Assembly: GCA_023653785.1 (NCBI GenBank)
Contig: JAMKCH010084883.1
Span: 24,222 to 88,221 of the forward strand
DNA length: 64,000 bases
Reading direction: 5' to 3'
From: Ophioderma brevispina
Lineage: Eukaryota > Echinodermata > Ophiuroidea > Amphilepidida > Ophiodermatidae
This document shows, piece by piece, positions 1 through 12,246 of this stretch. Made by a program: the position numbers and the translations under genes. The notes beneath the pieces were generated by a model. That model did no database searches. It had not been told where the DNA came from and saw only the letters and a program-made list of their open reading frames with translations. Each line of letters begins with the position of its first letter. The first letter of the stretch is position 1.

Positions 1-60
1 GTGCAAGTCAAGTCAGAATGTAGAATAGTGTTGGCTCAAATCAACAAACTTGGACGCACC

Positions 61-545
61 CATTGGGCTACTGTTTGACTGTCAAAAAGTGCCTCTCAAA
101 GGTGCCCATTTTCGACGGGTGCCGTGCGGTAGCGACTATTTTTTGTCAATAGAAAGAAACTAATGATTTAAACGGTTAAAAATGGCCTGACCTTTTTGCC
201 CTCCATGCCGCAGACCGAACAAGATTTTGTTGGGCAACAATCTGAGTAGAATGAAAACAATAGTTTGGAACGAAGCTGGTTTTACATGCTAAGCTAATGA
301 TTTGGAAAGAAGGGTTCCTGAAAGCATTTTGGGGCTTGGGCTATAAAGCTTGTCATATGCATTGGTTTGCTGGAGTAAGTCAGTATAAAAGTAAAGTCAG
401 TAAGTCTTGATTCCTCTTTAGGGTGGATTCTGGGAAGCTTGATATACTGGCATAAAATAGTTTGTTTTGCCTACTTATTAATGGACAACTTCAGCCCCAA
501 GATTGATTGAAGTATAGGCGGGGGGGGGGTTGGAAATAAAATAAA
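61..545. repeat. Direct duplication, copy A
   Basis: This stretch matches 1068-1545 along its length. Shared landmarks are the phrase 'tttcgacgggtgccgtg', the run 'gagtagaatgaaa', 'cctgaaagcatttt', 'taagtcttgatt' and a G homopolymer followed by 'tggaaa'. Differences are dominated by single-base insertions in this copy rather than substitutions. I see no protein-coding content. It could be a true local duplication, a repeat family, or the second haplotype or noisy-read copy of one locus. Confidence 0.75.
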
Positions 546-1067
546 ACATTTAGTGAATTTGCTGGAGTTGGGAGTGGAGGAATAAAATTAGCTTTGATGA
601 AGATGGTTAGGGGCATTTTGTGATCCAATACATCATCGCCCAACTTGCAATTACCCAATTAGACCATGCCAAGTTTACATGTACCTTGATTTTAACCAGT
701 ATGTTTATATATGTATATATTTTGCCTCACAGCCTCAGTGAAAAACAACTTTGTTGATTGTGTTCCGTGAATAAATAAAGCTTGATGAATCTAGGTGCAG
801 GTTCGATATTCTCTTGATAATTTTTGTGTATTTGCAGTTTGTACATGAAACAGAAATTACAACACGGTTACAAACTTTTGTTCTTAACTTCAAAATGCTC
901 CATCAGAATCAACGTGATTATTTTATTTGCTCTTTTTAACGACCATATAAAAGAAAGTGAACCATAACCAAATGAAGATGCTAGGATCATGAAAATGGCA
1001 CCTTTAGCTAAAAAGGAATCCATACTGCGCAGTAGAATCAGTGGTTGCAACAACCACACTTTACCAC

Positions 1068-1545
1068 CCAATTGGGCTACTTTTGACTGTCAAAAAGTGA
1101 TCTCAATGTGCCATTTTCGACGGGTGCCGTGGGTAGCGACTATATTTTTTGTCCATAGAAACTAATGATTAAGGTAAAAATTGGGCTACCTTTTGCCCTC
1201 CCATGCCGCGCCTAACCACACTTTTGTTGGCAACACTGAGTAGAATGAAACAATAGTTTGGAATAGAAGCATGTTTACATTGCTAGCTAATGATAAAAGA
1301 AGGTGTTCCTGAAAGCATTTTGTGGCTATAAACGCTTGTCATATTGATTGTTTTGCTGGATTAAGTCAGTAAGTCAGTAAGTCTTGATTCTCTCTTTAGG
1401 TTGGATTCTGGAAAGCTGATAAAATAGTTTGTATTTTTTACTTATTAACTTCAGCCCCAAGATTGATTGAAGTATATGGGGGGGGGGGTGGAAAATGAAA
1501 CTTTCGCTGAATTTGCTGGAGTAAAAATTGAGTTTTGATGAAGAT
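1068..1545. repeat. Direct duplication, copy B
   Basis: Partner of 61-545, in the same orientation and about 1.0 kb downstream. It is the more compact of the two: most differences are bases present in copy A and missing here. The intervening segment (about 560-1060) is AT-rich, with an 'aataaataaa' polyadenylation-like string near 768-780 but no recognised gene. Confidence 0.75.
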
Positions 1546-4500
1546 TTAAAAAGCCCGCCCCAAAAACCTAACAACATTTTTCGGCATATATTTCCATTTT
1601 AAATAGAGTCTACAATATCAAAGGTGTTTAGCTGATGCTTAATTTCAAATTTTGGTAAGTTTCCCCTCAAAATTAAAAAAATGCTAACAAAGGTAGCATC
1701 TAGTTCCCTCGATTTGCATACTTCCAGACGACGTGGTCAACCACACAGTGACCATACATACTGTTCTATGAGTCATTGTGGTACACACTGCCAGAGCACT
1801 TTGGCTCAAAATTTGGATTCATTTTTTGGATTCATTAATTAGCATCATAATAACAAAGAAATTAAAAAAAAAAACGTAAACCTACCTTTTAGTCATAAGT
1901 CAATATTCCAAAATAGAGAAACTGCTTTTGTTGTTATGTTAATTTTATATTAACCATTTAACAATTTAAACATTAACAAATTTTAAATTTTATATTTATC
2001 TTTATTTTGCTATCTATTTTTAACAGTGCACACTCAATACGAGAGAACAAACGTATTCACCGTGCTACCAGTAAGTTAGGTCTGTCTTGGATGATGCCTA
2101 TTTTGACAGGCTTTTCCGTGTGTGCAACCATGCAGTATTAATATCCGTAATTATTGATGGGAATCAATACCCAAGAGGGCAGAGGAGAGGACATCATCAA
2201 GACGACCCCCTTGGAACAAAATCAAATGTTGGCACAAAGCTCGCTTATGAAGAGACTTCTTGAGTTGTCCTTACCCTTACCTCGGGGTCTGCTATCAATA
2301 TCATTGACATTTCGTCTTCATTTAATAAGAATGTTGTTTTTTTTTTTGATTGGTTCTAAAACTTGATTTTGTCAGAGAAGACTTCTAGTGATTTAGTATT
2401 GGTTAACTCTAAGAACCTGTCCCATATTTACTGGTTAAGAAATATAGTAAATTTTGAGTGATGTTGTTTGAGAAATTCCTTGCCCGTGAATAATGGATTT
2501 TTTTTGTGCTTGTAGATTAAAAGGGGATGGGCCGATTTAAAGTCTATAAAATCTTGATAAATGGCCTTACCCCAAAACCCCCATCTGTAATATTTCAACC
2601 CATTTTTAAGTGAGATCGAAAACGTGATTTTATAATCCCCCACTATAGTATGTGTAGAAATTAATATTTTGGTTTGACCAAAAGGGTCATATTTTTTGGC
2701 TCATAAACATCCAATACTAAACAATCTTAGCCCCCAGATTTCACAGGGTAAATGAATAAAAATAGTCGCTTTCTTCTGATACCAATTGTGACCACTTGTG
2801 GTAAATTCTGGAGGTCCCTGGGGACGAGGTGATTAGCGATCGACCATGGACCTTAAGGGAGAATGTTTCTAAATGGTATCTAGGTTTATCATGACCTCAG
2901 CACCAATATCTGTATCAATTTTTATAGACAAAATATTGGAAAAATTTTATGGCAAGGAATTATGTCTCAATGTGAAAATGTTGCATTACTTTCATTATTT
3001 TTTTTCAGCAACTGAAAATGACAACATTGTTAGAGATGTAAAACCAATGTATTTTAAGTGGGTAACAGCATAGTGCTTCCATACTCCTTTCATTGTGACA
3101 ACGCATGTTCGTCCTAATAAGCACTTTGGATGATTAAGTCAGCTATTTTAGAAGAGCAGTTATTTTAATCAAATTCCTGATACTTAGGTTTTAAGGTACA
3201 AATATCAATGACATAGCTGATATGCTATTTATGAGAATTTTTCGCTCTGCTGTGCTTTCCCTGAGCTTTTGTCAAGGCCATGCTTTGATCTATATGTCTG
3301 TCTATCTGTAAACAACCATAAAATGCCGCTGCTTGATGCACATAAATGTGTCTGCTAGTTCTCAGGTTGTGCCATATGGTGCAAAGTGTTTTCAGCTTGG
3401 TTTTCAACATCATCAAGACAAACAAATTAAAAAGTAGCCTTTTTTGATTGTTTAAGGACAAGCCAAACCAAACAAAACATTGTCTTGGTTTCATCAAAGA
3501 TAGGTCCAAAATGGAGGTTAAATTGCACCAAAGAATATCTAGATGTCCAAAGCCAGTTAACCCCAGCCATCATCCTTTCCTACTCTGGAGCTATTTTTGT
3601 AACACATCCTCCGAAGGAGGGGTGGTTGCCACCCCTTTTCTGATTTCCTTAAAACACACTCAAATGATATATTTGTGGTATAAAATCAAAGGTCTGTCTG
3701 TTTTAATTACATAAAAATTTGCTTGATATGATATACTCTGGCATCACGATGGTGTCGTAATAAGCAATGTCAATATACAATGAAAAAGGGGACTTAAGGA
3801 GATATCGGTATTTATTCACTAAAACAGTAACTTTTTGTCTAAATATGCTACAAACATGTTTTTTTTATCCATACGTGAAGAATTGTCAAATACAACAATT
3901 CTGAAGTGTAATAATCCATAAGTTTGTAAATAATTACCTTTTCACTAAGTTGGTGTATCAACCACCTCCCCCACTCACCCATAACTTTGAGGACTTACCT
4001 TACCCACACACTTCTTTCACATAAATAAATGGGATATTCACTGGAGATTCAAGTCAGCTTTTATAGGTCAAATTCCATTAAAAAGGTCAAGTTGTAACAT
4101 AAGTTGACAAAATTGAAATTGCTACTGATGGCTTACTGCACCAATGATGCTCTTATTTCAATTTATCAATTCCAAAAGTTATACTTTCCCAATCAGTAAA
4201 TGAAATAAAACACTAATCTAGAGTGATGTATTGGTCTTAAATTGATAGAAATATATATATTAAATGGACAGGTGCTTTTAGGAAGAATACATTTATAATG
4301 TACTCTGGTGACCACATTGTCATCATTGCAGAGGATGTTATTGAGTTGCTTTTGTAATAGATACTGGTTTTGCAAGTCGGAAGGCCTAAAAGCAGTTTGG
4401 GAGAATCAGGTTTCTGGATTTCATAGCAGCCTATTATTAATTGATTTGTTTTGAGAAGTGGTATACATCAGAAGTAAAATGAGATGGGACATAAAATTTT

Positions 4501-5383
4501 GAATGGGAAGTGTCAACGACTCGTTGTCGTTGTCCTGTTTCTACCCCAGTTGCGATATGGTCTTCCCACAAAAAGCTCATAGGGTATTAATGTTTTCTGC
4601 TATTTTGAAAGTACTTAGGAATTGTACTATCCAAAGGTTGTAAACCAGATACGACTAGAGCTTGGAGTTACCGTTTAATTTACTATCCGTTTAAACAGGT
4701 CTGTACTCCGTTCGTTTTTTAACGATCATAACAAGTTTACGACTGCCGAATTTGTGCGCTTCCACGCCAAATGCAATTCTTGCGCCATAAATACGTTCGT
4801 TAATAGGGTTTACCCGGCTTTGCATTCAATCTTAGTATCATCTTGAACCATAAAATGGTGTTTTTTGTTGTGTAATCCTATGTTATGTTTAATCCAAAAT
4901 CAAGCAGTTGAATATCCCACAGATCCCAAACGACGAATAACTGCGGAATCTGCCATTACCGCTGCCATTTTACCTTTTTTTTGTAGATCCTCTGTAATTG
5001 AAAGCAACGCAAATTGGGGCGTGTGGTTATGCGGTTTGAATATGCGAAAGTCAACCCATCACGCACAAGAACTGGTAAACAGGGGAGTTTTCTGGTTTCG
5101 TAAAAGTCGGAAACCATTTCTAGAAGAAGCATAGTGGAATGTTAAACTTTAATTTTAACTGAACGGCGGGGTTAATGTTGGTGGAAAATTGACTGCGGCA
5201 ATTAAATAAATACTGAAAAAAATTTAGAAGGGTTTGCTGACGTGTAAACGGGCTAGTGAATTTTCTAAAAACGTTTAGTGCACTTCGTTCGTGTAAAGTG
5301 TAACGTCCAGCACTACAGTACACTGCGTATACAGCTTAGAAACAATTGTTTTGTGTTCTGAATCGTCTCAAGTTCCCAAATAT
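1546..5383. other. Unassigned AT-rich stretch
   Basis: No exon, RNA gene or repeat family was recognised here. About 4680-5340 is noticeably richer in CpG than its surroundings and could be a promoter or first-exon region for a + strand gene, but no conserved reading frame was found in it. A 44-nt AG/GT-bounded segment at 2028-2071 was considered as an exon and not accepted. Confidence 0.4.
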
Positions 5384-5652
5384 ATTTTTTATCCCCCTGG
5401 ATTGAAAAGCAGAGGGGGATATTGTATGTATGTATGTGTGTGTTCCAGTTTGGTTAGGTTTTTGTTTTTCAGGTCTTCTTTGAAAAGTTAAGTCAGATTT
5501 AGACCAGACTTGGGATTAAGGTGCAATAGGAGTTTCTTCATATGTGGATGATGTCAAAGGTCATGGATCAAGGTCAAAGGTCATCCGAGGTCATGTTCCA
5601 GACTGCCATCTTGCCAGGGGATGACACAAGTTTACTTGCAGTATTCTTGTTC
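5384..5652 (+). mobile_element. Repeat family A, short copy
   Basis: The element starts with 'atccccctgg' followed by a small inverted copy 'agggggat', and ends with 'caagtttacttgcagta', also a hairpin. The middle holds 'ccagtttggttaggttt', 'cttcatatgtggatga' and two perfect AGGTCAAAGGTCA-type direct repeats. The same order of parts recurs at 32497-32822. The two ends recur around the tandem array at 9402-11030 and at 43251-43508. Hairpins at both ends suggest a non-autonomous mobile element; a Helitron or Helentron-type (HINE, pearl-like) origin is an inference from this layout. Confidence 0.6.
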
Positions 5653-5720
5653 TCTTGCTATCTTAACCTTTAACCCCTCAGCACTACTCTATCATACAGC
5701 ATTTCTGATTGGCTAATTGC

Positions 5721-6075
5721 ATTTTTGTGTCGTCTGCAAAAGGGCACATTGGAATTGCTTTGGTAGCGTGTGTGTGTGTATCTGTGTGTCTGTGGTAGAA
5801 ATGTTAACCCAAATGTTAACCCTAAACATAATTGCCCACTGTTTCCACATATATTTACACATGTTCATGCCATTTGCATGTAATGGTCCTTGGGTAGTGC
5901 CCCACAGTTACCCCTCTTAGGTCATCTGGAAGTCAGAGGTCACAGCCCAAAAATGGTCAGAATTATAAAATTGCTTGGTGTATCCACATATGTCGATCAA
6001 TTTTTATGATACTTGGATACAATGGTCTTTGGGTAGTGATCCCACATGTTGGTGACTTTTGTCCCCATCCTGTAA
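5721..6075 (+). repeat. Repeat family B, 5' part
   Basis: The stretch opens with 'tttttgtgtcgtctgc', a start shared with 30325 and 38436, followed by a GT-rich stretch, 'gtggtagaaatgttaaccc' and a short tract with 'gtcatctggaagtcagagg'. The closing part seen in the other copies ('gcggtcngaggaccg') was not found here, so the copy appears 3' truncated or diverged. No coding content. Confidence 0.45.
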
Positions 6076-6440
6076 ACACTGTATTTTATATTCATTTCAA
6101 TAAACCTGTTAAAATACAGCTTCCAAATATTTTAGCACTACCCTCCTCAGCCTTAACACTAAACTATTACCATATTGCTGAGTATTCATGAGAGGTATCT
6201 GTTGGGTGTAGGTTGCAGTATCACAGATCCTATTAAGCCTGTTTTGGTGTCAGTTCCAGAATTGGGGATTTTCTTTTAGATGTGTTAATGCATGTTAAAT
6301 AGTTTGGTCTGCTGATAAAATAAACCTTGTTGCCCCATTGAACATATTTTAAAAAGGATTAAGGTGTGATTATAATAATGTATGTGATATTAACTTTTTC
6401 ATTATCTTTTTCAGAAATCATTTTATTTTCCAATTTGTAA

Positions 6441-6545
<105 letters not shown>

Positions 6546-6581
6546 TAAGTATATATTGTACTGTATAATACACTGTGCTCT

Positions 6582-6652
6582 CGATAGCTACCCTCCGCGA
6601 CCTTACTTTTGCACAAATGTCTCAAAAGTAAGGTCGCGGATGGTAGGTATCG
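6582..6652. repeat. Hairpin with 30-bp arms, likely tiny MITE
   Basis: Left arm 6582-6611 and right arm 6623-6652 are reverse complements with two mismatches, separated by an 11-nt loop. The core is 'ccgcgaccttacttttg' against 'caaaagtaaggtcgcgg'. A weaker outward extension ('cactg'/'agtg') flanked by TA suggests a short palindromic transposable element. It sits 38 bp downstream of the PDE6D splice donor, so it would lie in the intron of the pre-mRNA. Confidence 0.75.
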
Positions 6653-7432
6653 ATCGCTAGTGTATCCCCCTCTCACTTCTGAGAGGGAAATATGGGCTCA
6701 ATCAATCCCAATTTTATATCATACTTGGTCAAAAGAATCACTGTCCCAAGACTAATCTGAGGTGTACACAGTTTGACCTCTAATGAACTCTACGTGACCT
6801 TTGACCATGTTACATTTCTACCTAAAGCTGCACTTCTTAGTCTCTGTCACAGTTTCACACATGGGTCTTTCTGAGCTAAACAGTCAGGCTGAGGTGACCT
6901 AAGTTTGTCTGCATGCCATAAAAAAATGAAAATGTTAGATGTATTTGTGACTACACTTTTATGTTCATCATGATGTGTACTGATAATAAAAACAACTTCA
7001 TGAGGAAATATTTTCTTGTTTTTGTGTTCTTGTTACTCAGTTACTGTATCTAATCCACTTTTCTCCCTTGTCATCATAACAAAAAAAATCCTTTTCTTGT
7101 AGCCAAGCGTACATCTCACAGGTTTCCTCAGTATCCTAGTGACTTGTTGAATAAAGACTAAGGTATGCCCAACTTGAAAAAATAATACAAGTCGGAATAT
7201 GTCATTTCTTTTTAGATGGACACAGGTGAAAACATACGGTTAATGGTCGTAACATTGTATGTCAAAAAGAATTTGAAATTGTGGCCTACTTCATTTTTCA
7301 AAGAAGGAACAGACTTTGATTTATTCATTATGTTTTGGTTAAGCCTAAGTTAATTTCTTCAAATGAAATCGCTATTACATTAAATTCCCTCCCGTTTTCT
7401 ATGCAGGGCTTGTCAATTTTAGGTTGTCATTT

Positions 7433-7651
7433 GTATGTCAAAAATTTTGTTACGACCGTGAATCACATTCGCGGCGGCACAAGTGGAAAGGAAAGAGCTA
7501 GCGTAGTTATGAGGCCTTTACAAAAGAGTACGTCATCGGGGCTTTCCCGCCAAGTCGCATTACAGCAGCTATTCGTTCTCGTGCTGCATCAACATTGGGA
7601 GCTTGGTTGTGTGTCAAAAAAGTTACGACCGTGAATCTGTTACGACCGTGA
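7433..7651 (+). repeat. Local repeat with GTTACGACCGTGA motif
   Basis: The 13-mer GTTACGACCGTGA occurs at 7449-7461, 7622-7634 and 7639-7651. The first two are preceded by similar text ('tgtatgtcaaaaa' and 'tgtgtgtcaaaaa'), so a unit of about 173 bp is repeated. A related reverse-strand piece 'ggtcgtaac' lies at 7245-7253. The enclosed segment is CpG-rich compared with its surroundings and has an open frame, but I recognise no protein in it. Confidence 0.5.
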
Positions 7652-8082
7652 GCATTTTGCCGTATTGCTTCATATTTGTATACATTAATGTTCAAATATT
7701 CCTGACAGTTAGTTAGATCTATAGTTGAGCAAGATCTGTATGCACAATAAAGGTATTCTTTACTCCTGTGTTAGTGACTACAACAGCTAGTAGCGTCCCA
7801 TTGACATACTGTAGAATTCGGAATACTTTCACGGACGAACATTGACATACGTGTGCCAGATTGGTCGTTTCCAAGCCATAAAACACGGATTATTTGTAAA
7901 AATAAGAGGTTATAATGGTATAAGATTGTTGTCATATCCCTAAATCAATATATAGATGAGTTTGTACGTACATAGAAAGTGAAATTCTGGTCGTTACTTT
8001 TCGGTGCTAGATGACTAAATGCTTCGTAAGGAGTTAAACCCCCGGTAAGTCATGTGACGCCTATCAACCTTGTCAATAGATT

Positions 8083-9345
8083 GTAATCAAGGATGACATC
8101 ATTTTCCGGGGAAGCCCACTTTGTGCCATAGTAGTCAGGTAGCCATGGTCCAACTTATGGCCTGACCGTAAAATTGGAGTATGGACACGTTTTTCTGCTG
8201 AAAATGATAGATCAGGGGTGTAAGAATAAGAATCTGCCGGGTGCACCTGGCAATCCTTGAGCATTTTGAGAAATCCAAGACGGCGTCGCAATAAATTGAT
8301 AATTATCTATTCAACCCTATTTAATCACCTATGGGGTACTAGATATACATATGACCCCTGAACAAATGCATGGCACTTGTAACATTGATCATCGCAAATT
8401 CAAAATGGAAGCCAAATCTTAATATTTATAAATAATGCCAGTATAACAGCAAATACCTTCGCTACCAACTAACATGAAGTACTAATTATTTGTTAGAGAC
8501 AATAAATGTTTTTCTGATACTTTTTAATGTCGAAATTATTACCTTCAAGTATAAATGTAATTGGTGTTCAACGACACAATTAAAATGACCTATGATCATA
8601 ACCAAGTGTTAACAGGTAATCCGGATAATAAAAATGGGAGTCAAATTATAAATTGGAGTTCATATATGTGAAAATTATTCCTATGGTCTTTTTGACAACT
8701 TTGTCAACCATATTAGTTTTTATTTTCGATTTTGGCGTATTTTAAAACAAATTGACATGTAGTTGTACATTGGTTAGGTCAAAGGTACATTTTCTAGTCA
8801 TTGACACATTTGATTCGATTGAGGCTGTAAATACTTATAAATTTGTGCCAAATTTTTTGAAGATGTTCCCGTTTTGGCTACATATTATTGTGACGTCATG
8901 TTACACCACATTTCAAAAGATCAGAAATCCATTAATTGTTGTACATAACATAACCTAAGTTCTTCTCGTCTATTTTTTTATCGCAGGTATTTGGCTGTGT
9001 ATGACATATTTTTTAAATATTGCATTTGGCTTCCATATTTTGGGAAATTTGAAAGTATTGACTTAATGTTACAAGTGCCAACATTTAGTGTTTAATTGGA
9101 TCCTAATAGTATATATCTAGTAACTCCATATTTTGATAATATGGGGTTACTATATAATTATCATATTTATTGCACGCCATCCTTGGATTTCTCAAATCTC
9201 CAAGGATGCCCAAGGTGCCACCTGGGCAGATTCTTATTCTACACCCCAATCTTATTATTTTCAGCAAAAAAATTGTGTCACCATACTCAACTTTACGGTC
9301 ACATGCAGGTTCTACCTGACTATAGCGATTGCATGGCAATAAACA
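8083..9345. mobile_element. Foldback element with long diverged inverted arms
   Basis: About 8083-8470 and 8975-9345 are inverted copies of each other. Examples: 'tgccgggtgcacctggca' near 8237 against 'tgcccaaggtgccacctggg' near 9207, 'ggcacttgtaacatt' near 8371 against 'aatgttacaagtgcc' near 9066, and 'cagcaaatacc' near 8448 against 'ggtatttggctg' near 8986. Symmetry holds around about 8715. No transposase frame is visible, so it is probably a non-autonomous foldback DNA element or an old palindrome. Confidence 0.7.
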
Positions 9346-9401
9346 TTGTGGTGTTTACCTTTTTGGAATGGAGAAGGGTACAGAAAGGTCATTTTATTTA
9401 G

Positions 9402-11030
9402 TTTTTTATCACCCTGGCTTAAAAAGCCATGGGGGATATTGGCGACAGCAAGATCCTTCTGTTGTGTGTCTGGTCTCTATGACGTACATAAATTTATGTG
9501 ACCTTTGACCCCATTTTGTCGAACTTCAAATGTCCTTATCTTGCTATGGCTATATAGCCACACCAAACTTGCTCAAACAACCACTTACCCAAGGGTCATA
9601 TGTGGTTTAAACAAGATTACCTGTATGACCCCTCGTGTGGACCTTTGACCCCCATTTTCCAAATCCAATCTTCAAAATGCATTTCTTCTACAAATAAAAG
9701 TTCTGTGATCACCAAACTTGCTCAGAACAACCACGACCCAGGGTCATGGTGGTTTAATCGATTGACCTGTAAGACCCCTGTGTGAACAATTTGACCCCTT
9801 TTGTCTAAATCTTTCAAATTCCATTTCTTCCAAATAAAGAGCTCGTGACACAAACGTGCCTCAAACAACCGCTGACTAAGGCACCATGTGGGTGTAAACA
9901 GGTTTACCTCTAATGACCCCCGCCATGACCTTTGCCCCATTTTCTCAAAATCTTCAATGTCCATTCTGCACATATAAAAGCTATGATCACCAAACTTGCC
10001 TCACAACCACTGACTCAAGGGTCATATGTGGTTTTTAAAGATTGACCTGTAATGACCACCCTGTGTGCCCTTGACCCCTTTTGTCTAAATCTTCAATTCT
10101 ATTCTTCTTTTCTTACCAATAAAGTGCTGTGATCACCAAACTTGCTCAAACAACCACTGACATCAGAGTGCACATGTGGTGTAAACCAGTTGAACCTCTA
10201 ATGACCCCTGCATGACTTTGAACCCCATTTTCTCAAATCTTCAAAATGTCATTTCTTCTACATATAAATTGCTGTGATCACCAAACTTGCCGCACAACCA
10301 CTGACTAAGGGTCATATGTTGTTTTTTAACAGATGACCTGTAAAGACCCCTGTGTGACCTTTGACCCCATTTTGTCCAATCATCTTCAAATGGCTATTTC
10401 TTCTACAAATAAGTGCTGTGATCACAAAAACTTGCTCAGAACAACCATGAACCCAGGGTCATGTGGTTTCTCAGATTGACCTGTACATGACGCCCTGTGT
10501 GACCTTTGACCCCATTTTGTCCCTAAACTTCAAATTCTATGTCAGCCACAAATAAAGTGCTGTGATCACAAACTAATGTCAGAAAAACCGCTGACTCAAG
10601 GCACATGTGGTGTAACAGGTTGACCTCTAATGACCCCTGCATGACCTTTGACCCCATTTTTCGAAAATCTTCAAAATGTCATTTCTTCTACATATAAAAA
10701 GCTATGATCACCAACTGGCCTCACCAACCACTGACTCAGGGTCATATTGTGGTTTTAACAGATTGACCTTAATGACCCTGTTGACCTTTGACCCCCAATT
10801 TTGTCTAAATCATCTTCAAAATGCTATTTCTTCTACAAATAAGTGCTGTTATCACCAAACTTGCCTCAAACCCCCCACTGGCACAAGAGTCCATGATGGT
10901 TTAAAAAACAGATTGACCTCTAATGACCCCTGTGTAACCTTTCACCCCATTTTGGTCAAAATCTGGCAAAATGCTGGGTCAGTTAAAGCCAGGGGGATTT
11001 GCAAGTTTTTTTCAAACTTGCAGTATTTTT
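9402..11030 (+). mobile_element. Repeat family A, copy with expanded tandem array
   Basis: The 5' end ('atcaccctggctt', then 'agccatgggggatatt') and the 3' end ('gccagggggatttgcaag', then 'caaacttgcagtattttt') are those of the short copies at 5384, 32497 and 43251, but the interior is a tandem array. This indicates one mobile element whose centre has expanded into satellite-like DNA. Elements with end hairpins and central tandem repeats are known among Helentron-associated (HINE, pearl-type) elements; that assignment is an inference. Confidence 0.6.
9490..10975 (+). repeat. Tandem array, ~143-bp unit, about ten units
   Basis: Each unit holds 'tgacctttgaccccatttt', a poorly conserved 'aatcttcaaat', 'atttcttctacaaataaa', 'gctgtgatcaccaaacttg', 'caaccactgac' and 'catatgtggttt'. 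Unit starts fall near 9500, 9641, 9787, 9929, 10069, 10215, 10357, 10500, 10642 and 10780. Variant markers recur every fifth unit: 'ctcagaacaacca' in units 2 and 7, 'aaccgctgact' with 'aatgacccc' in 3 and 8, 'catataaaagctatgatc' in 4 and 9. This gives a higher-order period of about 715 bp. Many single-base indels between units suggest either age or uncorrected reads. Confidence 0.85.
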
Positions 11031-12246
11031 CATTTAATTCACTGATAAAGTATTCATTTAGGGTTTTCATGTAGTTAAAGTTACACATTTTCTTTAATTC
11101 TTCATTGCATCAGTTTGGAGTAAATGCCACAACATAAATTTACATCCCACATTAAGTAAATTCTCTTGAATACTACTACTTCATGAAGCGTATGTCCATT
11201 TTCGACCGTTATCCTGGAAGGCAAAAATTCTTATTGTTTTTTAAAAATGTTATTGTGCAAGGTTGAAGTAAGAGGTACCAGAGATCTTATTATCGAAACA
11301 AACAATTGCTTCCTGATCTTCAGTACTCAAGCAGGTTTGGAAGAGAAATGCCAATAATACTTGAACTGAATTTTTTAGACCTTAGTCATTCTTCTTTGTC
11401 TTGTACAATGTTCATGGTTTGCAAATATGTTGATAATTGCTTACATACATAATAATATAAGAATGATGAATTGTTCACTGAGTACTGCTGATGGTTTAAA
11501 TTTTCTCATATATCCAAAAAGTAGATCAACTGAACTTAACCAGAGCACACAGTTTATATGATATCCACAACATGTATTCAAGTTCGACCGTTATAATGCA
11601 AGACAGAAGCATGCCATGTTTAATCAGCACATATTCCACTACACTTTCCAGAGTGAAAATTATTTTAGAAAGTATGTTAATTATCAAAGTCCAGGAAATT
11701 AGTTAAACATCACCGATGATTTGTCAGTTGAGAAAATGGAACGCATCACCTTTAGTTGAAAGTATTGTAATTATGGAGTTAGTCTGAATTAACTATGTTA
11801 AGCTATCAGGATACAACTTAAACGTCTTTCTTTTTTTTGTTTGGGTTGGGTAGCATCTAATAAACAATCATGGCAAAAACTGAAATCCATTCTTGTCTTG
11901 TTTGTCTATCACTTGTATTTGTATTTCATAGTTTCTATAGTCACTATGACTAGGTTTCCTTGCTCTGCGACATAACTAAAGATTATCTTGTATTCTGTTT
12001 TCTGAAACTACAGTACCTATGCCAATATAAACCAAAGTTTGGAGAATAAATTGAATTTTATTTTTTAATAATGCTTATGTTATGATTTCCTGACCTGTTT
12101 AGCTCAGAAAAGACCCACTCACCTAGGTACCTACAATATTGTCCTAGTGATGCATGTTGAAATGGAAAACCTGGTAATTCTGCAAAAGCTTGTGCTGAGA
12201 GCAGTGAGCATTAGTGATTATAGAAGTGCGACTAATCTTTTGTTTG
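11031..12246. other. Unassigned AT-rich stretch
   Basis: No gene or repeat was recognised. Two copies of 'ttcgaccgttat' (near 11204 and 11583) are the only repeated short phrase I noticed. Confidence 0.4.

Noticed and set aside
2028..2071. 44-nt segment between 'taacag' and GTAAGT
   Set aside because: Good splice signals, but all three frames give short peptides without recognisable homology, and no neighbouring exon supports it.
9490..10975. Possible CRISPR-like array
   Set aside because: Units are contiguous and about 143 bp, without constant short repeats separated by unique spacers; the DNA is eukaryotic.
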